6,367 nucleotides of DNA, taken from assembly GCA_030681145.1 (NCBI GenBank), contig JAUXXK010000452.1, positions 1 through 6,367 on the forward strand. The letters run 5' to 3'. Position 1 is the stretch's first letter. The number at the start of each line of letters is the position of its first letter. The stretch is from Methanobacteriaceae archaeon. Lineage in GTDB: Archaea; Methanobacteriota; Methanobacteria; Methanobacteriales; Methanobacteriaceae. The notes beneath the pieces were generated by a model. It ran no database searches, was not told the origin of the DNA, and saw only the letters and a list, made by a program, of their open reading frames with translations. Position numbers and translations under genes: made by a program. Shown here in pieces: positions 5,409 through 6,367 of the stretch.

Positions 5409-6367
5409 TTGAAAAAAATTTTAACGGCTTGCACTAAGGATTGTCCGGGTTCATGCAGTATAATTGCCACAGTAGATAATGGGAAAATAACTTCCTTAAA
5501 GGGAAATCCAGATCATGCTTATACTCAGGGGTTTATTTGTCCGATCACTTCTAAATTCATTAAAGACAGGCTTTACAACCCTAAAAGGATAATTCATCCA
5601 CTTATAAAAAAAAACGGGGAATGGGAAAGACTATCCTGGGATGAAGCACTTCAAATAGCAGCAGATAAATTATCTAAAACCATAAAATCACACGGTCCGG
5701 AATCAATATTGTATTATCAGGGTTTTGGTGCTAGAACTGCTCTAAGAATTCTCAATAGGAGATTTTTTAATCTTTTAGGCGGTGTTTCTACCCTCTATGG
5801 TACTGTATGTGGTGGAATTGGCCAGGCTGGTCAGGAAATAGACTTAGGGGAGAGAATTTCCCATGACCCACAAGATCATTTAAATAGTCGCCTCATAATT
5901 ATTTGGGGACGAAACCCAGCAGTTACGGACCTTCACCTCTGGAAAATTGTTAAAAATGCAAGAAAAAATGGAGCACTGGTGGTAACTATTGATCCCGTAA
6001 AAACAAGAACGTCACGAGGCAGTGATATTTATTACCAGCCAAAACCTGGCGCTGACTCATATCTGGCCATGGCCATGGCCAAAATTATATTAAAAGAAGG
6101 TCGAGAAGATCAGGATTTTATTGAAAATCACAGTGAGAACTTTGAAAAATACCAAAAAATACTGGATGATTATAATCTGAAAGAACTGGCTGTAAAATGT
6201 GATATTCCATTATTTGAAGTTAAAAAACTGGTTAATCTATATTTAAACGGCCCCAGTAGTATAATCACGGGTTGGGGACTGCACCGTTACTTAAAAGGCC
6301 ATCTAACTTTTAGAATGATTGATGCGCTGGCTGCAGTTTCTGGAAATCTGGGAATATCTGGTGGGGG
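5409..6367 (+). CDS. Molybdopterin (MGD) oxidoreductase of the DMSO-reductase superfamily, N-terminal part
   Basis: The first 319 residues are present and the frame is open at the window end. The N-terminus carries a 4Fe-4S motif, Cys8-x3-Cys12-x3-Cys16-x27-Cys44, followed by LYNPKRIIHPL and WERLSWDEAL (about 72-81), the standard entry of molybdopterin-guanine-dinucleotide enzymes. Cys134 in GTVCGGIG is at the place where this superfamily has its Mo/W ligand, so a Cys-ligated metal is likely. WGRNPAVTDLH, a segment ending TIDPVKTRTS, and KPGADSYLAMAMA are typical cofactor-binding segments. No signal peptide or twin-arginine motif is seen, so it should be cytoplasmic. The cysteine spacing differs from FwdB/FmdB (CxxC type start), so it is probably not formylmethanofuran dehydrogenase. 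Substrate and electron partner are unknown. Its place next to nifX may reflect shared molybdenum use or simple adjacency. Confidence 0.88.
   Translation, partial: MKKILTACTKDCPGSCSIIATVDNGKITSLKGNPDHAYTQGFICPITSKFIKDRLYNPKRIIHPLIKKNGEWERLSWDEALQIAADKLSKTIKSHGPESILYYQGFGARTALRILNRRFFNLLGGVSTLYGTVCGGIGQAGQEIDLGERISHDPQDHLNSRLIIIWGRNPAVTDLHLWKIVKNARKNGALVVTIDPVKTRTSRGSDIYYQPKPGADSYLAMAMAKIILKEGREDQDFIENHSENFEKYQKILDDYNLKELAVKCDIPLFEVKKLVNLYLNGPSSIITGWGLHRYLKGHLTFRMIDALAAVSGNLGISGG

Noticed and set aside
6063..6078. Short repeat of GCCATG in the molybdoenzyme gene.
   Set aside because: It encodes Leu-Ala-Met-Ala-Met-Ala within the family's PGADSYLAMAMA segment, so protein constraint explains it.
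1..6367. CRISPR array, tRNA, rRNA, insertion sequence or attachment site.
   Set aside because: No spaced direct repeats, tRNA-like cloverleaf, transposase coding or terminal inverted repeats were seen; nearly all of the window is conserved coding sequence.

Overview
The window is a stretch of a nitrogen-fixation (nif) cluster from a methanogenic archaeon, all on the + strand. The gene order is nifD (3' end only), nifK, nifE, nifN, a stand-alone NifX-family gene, and then the 5' end of a molybdopterin oxidoreductase gene. The AT-rich DNA, GGTGAT-type ribosome binding sites, a T-run terminator, short NifK and methanogen/clostridial-style NifD and NifK sequences suggest Methanobacteriales, most likely a Methanobacterium-like organism. 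That placement is inferred from sequence style, not from a search.

Layout: 1-344 holds the NifD C-terminus with its FeMo-cofactor histidine. nifK (370-1758) follows after 25 nt with a strong ribosome binding site, and there is no G-subunit gene between D and K, as expected for the molybdenum enzyme. A non-coding AT-rich gap of about 230 nt (1759-1986) contains a T9 run, an 11-bp inverted repeat, a tandem 9-mer and a perfect 12-bp palindrome. It looks like an end of, or attenuation point in, the nifDK message followed by a promoter region for nifEN. nifE (1987-3516) and nifN (3509-4954) overlap by 8 nt. The NifX-family gene (5004-5330) comes 49 nt after nifN. A 78-nt gap with a TATA-like element precedes a TTG-started MGD/4Fe-4S oxidoreductase, which runs off the window.

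Function: NifD and NifK form the MoFe dinitrogenase. NifE and NifN form the scaffold on which the FeMo-cofactor precursor is matured. The NifX-family protein probably carries or holds cofactor intermediates. The terminal molybdoenzyme is not a known nitrogenase component, and its role here is unknown.

This is mainly a recognisable nif cluster, and I do not see a wholly new system. The points most worth a second look are NifN, which keeps the full NifK-type P-cluster ligand set (three Cys plus one Ser at NifK spacing) although it should be a scaffold subunit, the regulatory gap that splits nifDK from nifEN, and the unassigned molybdoenzyme next to nifX.
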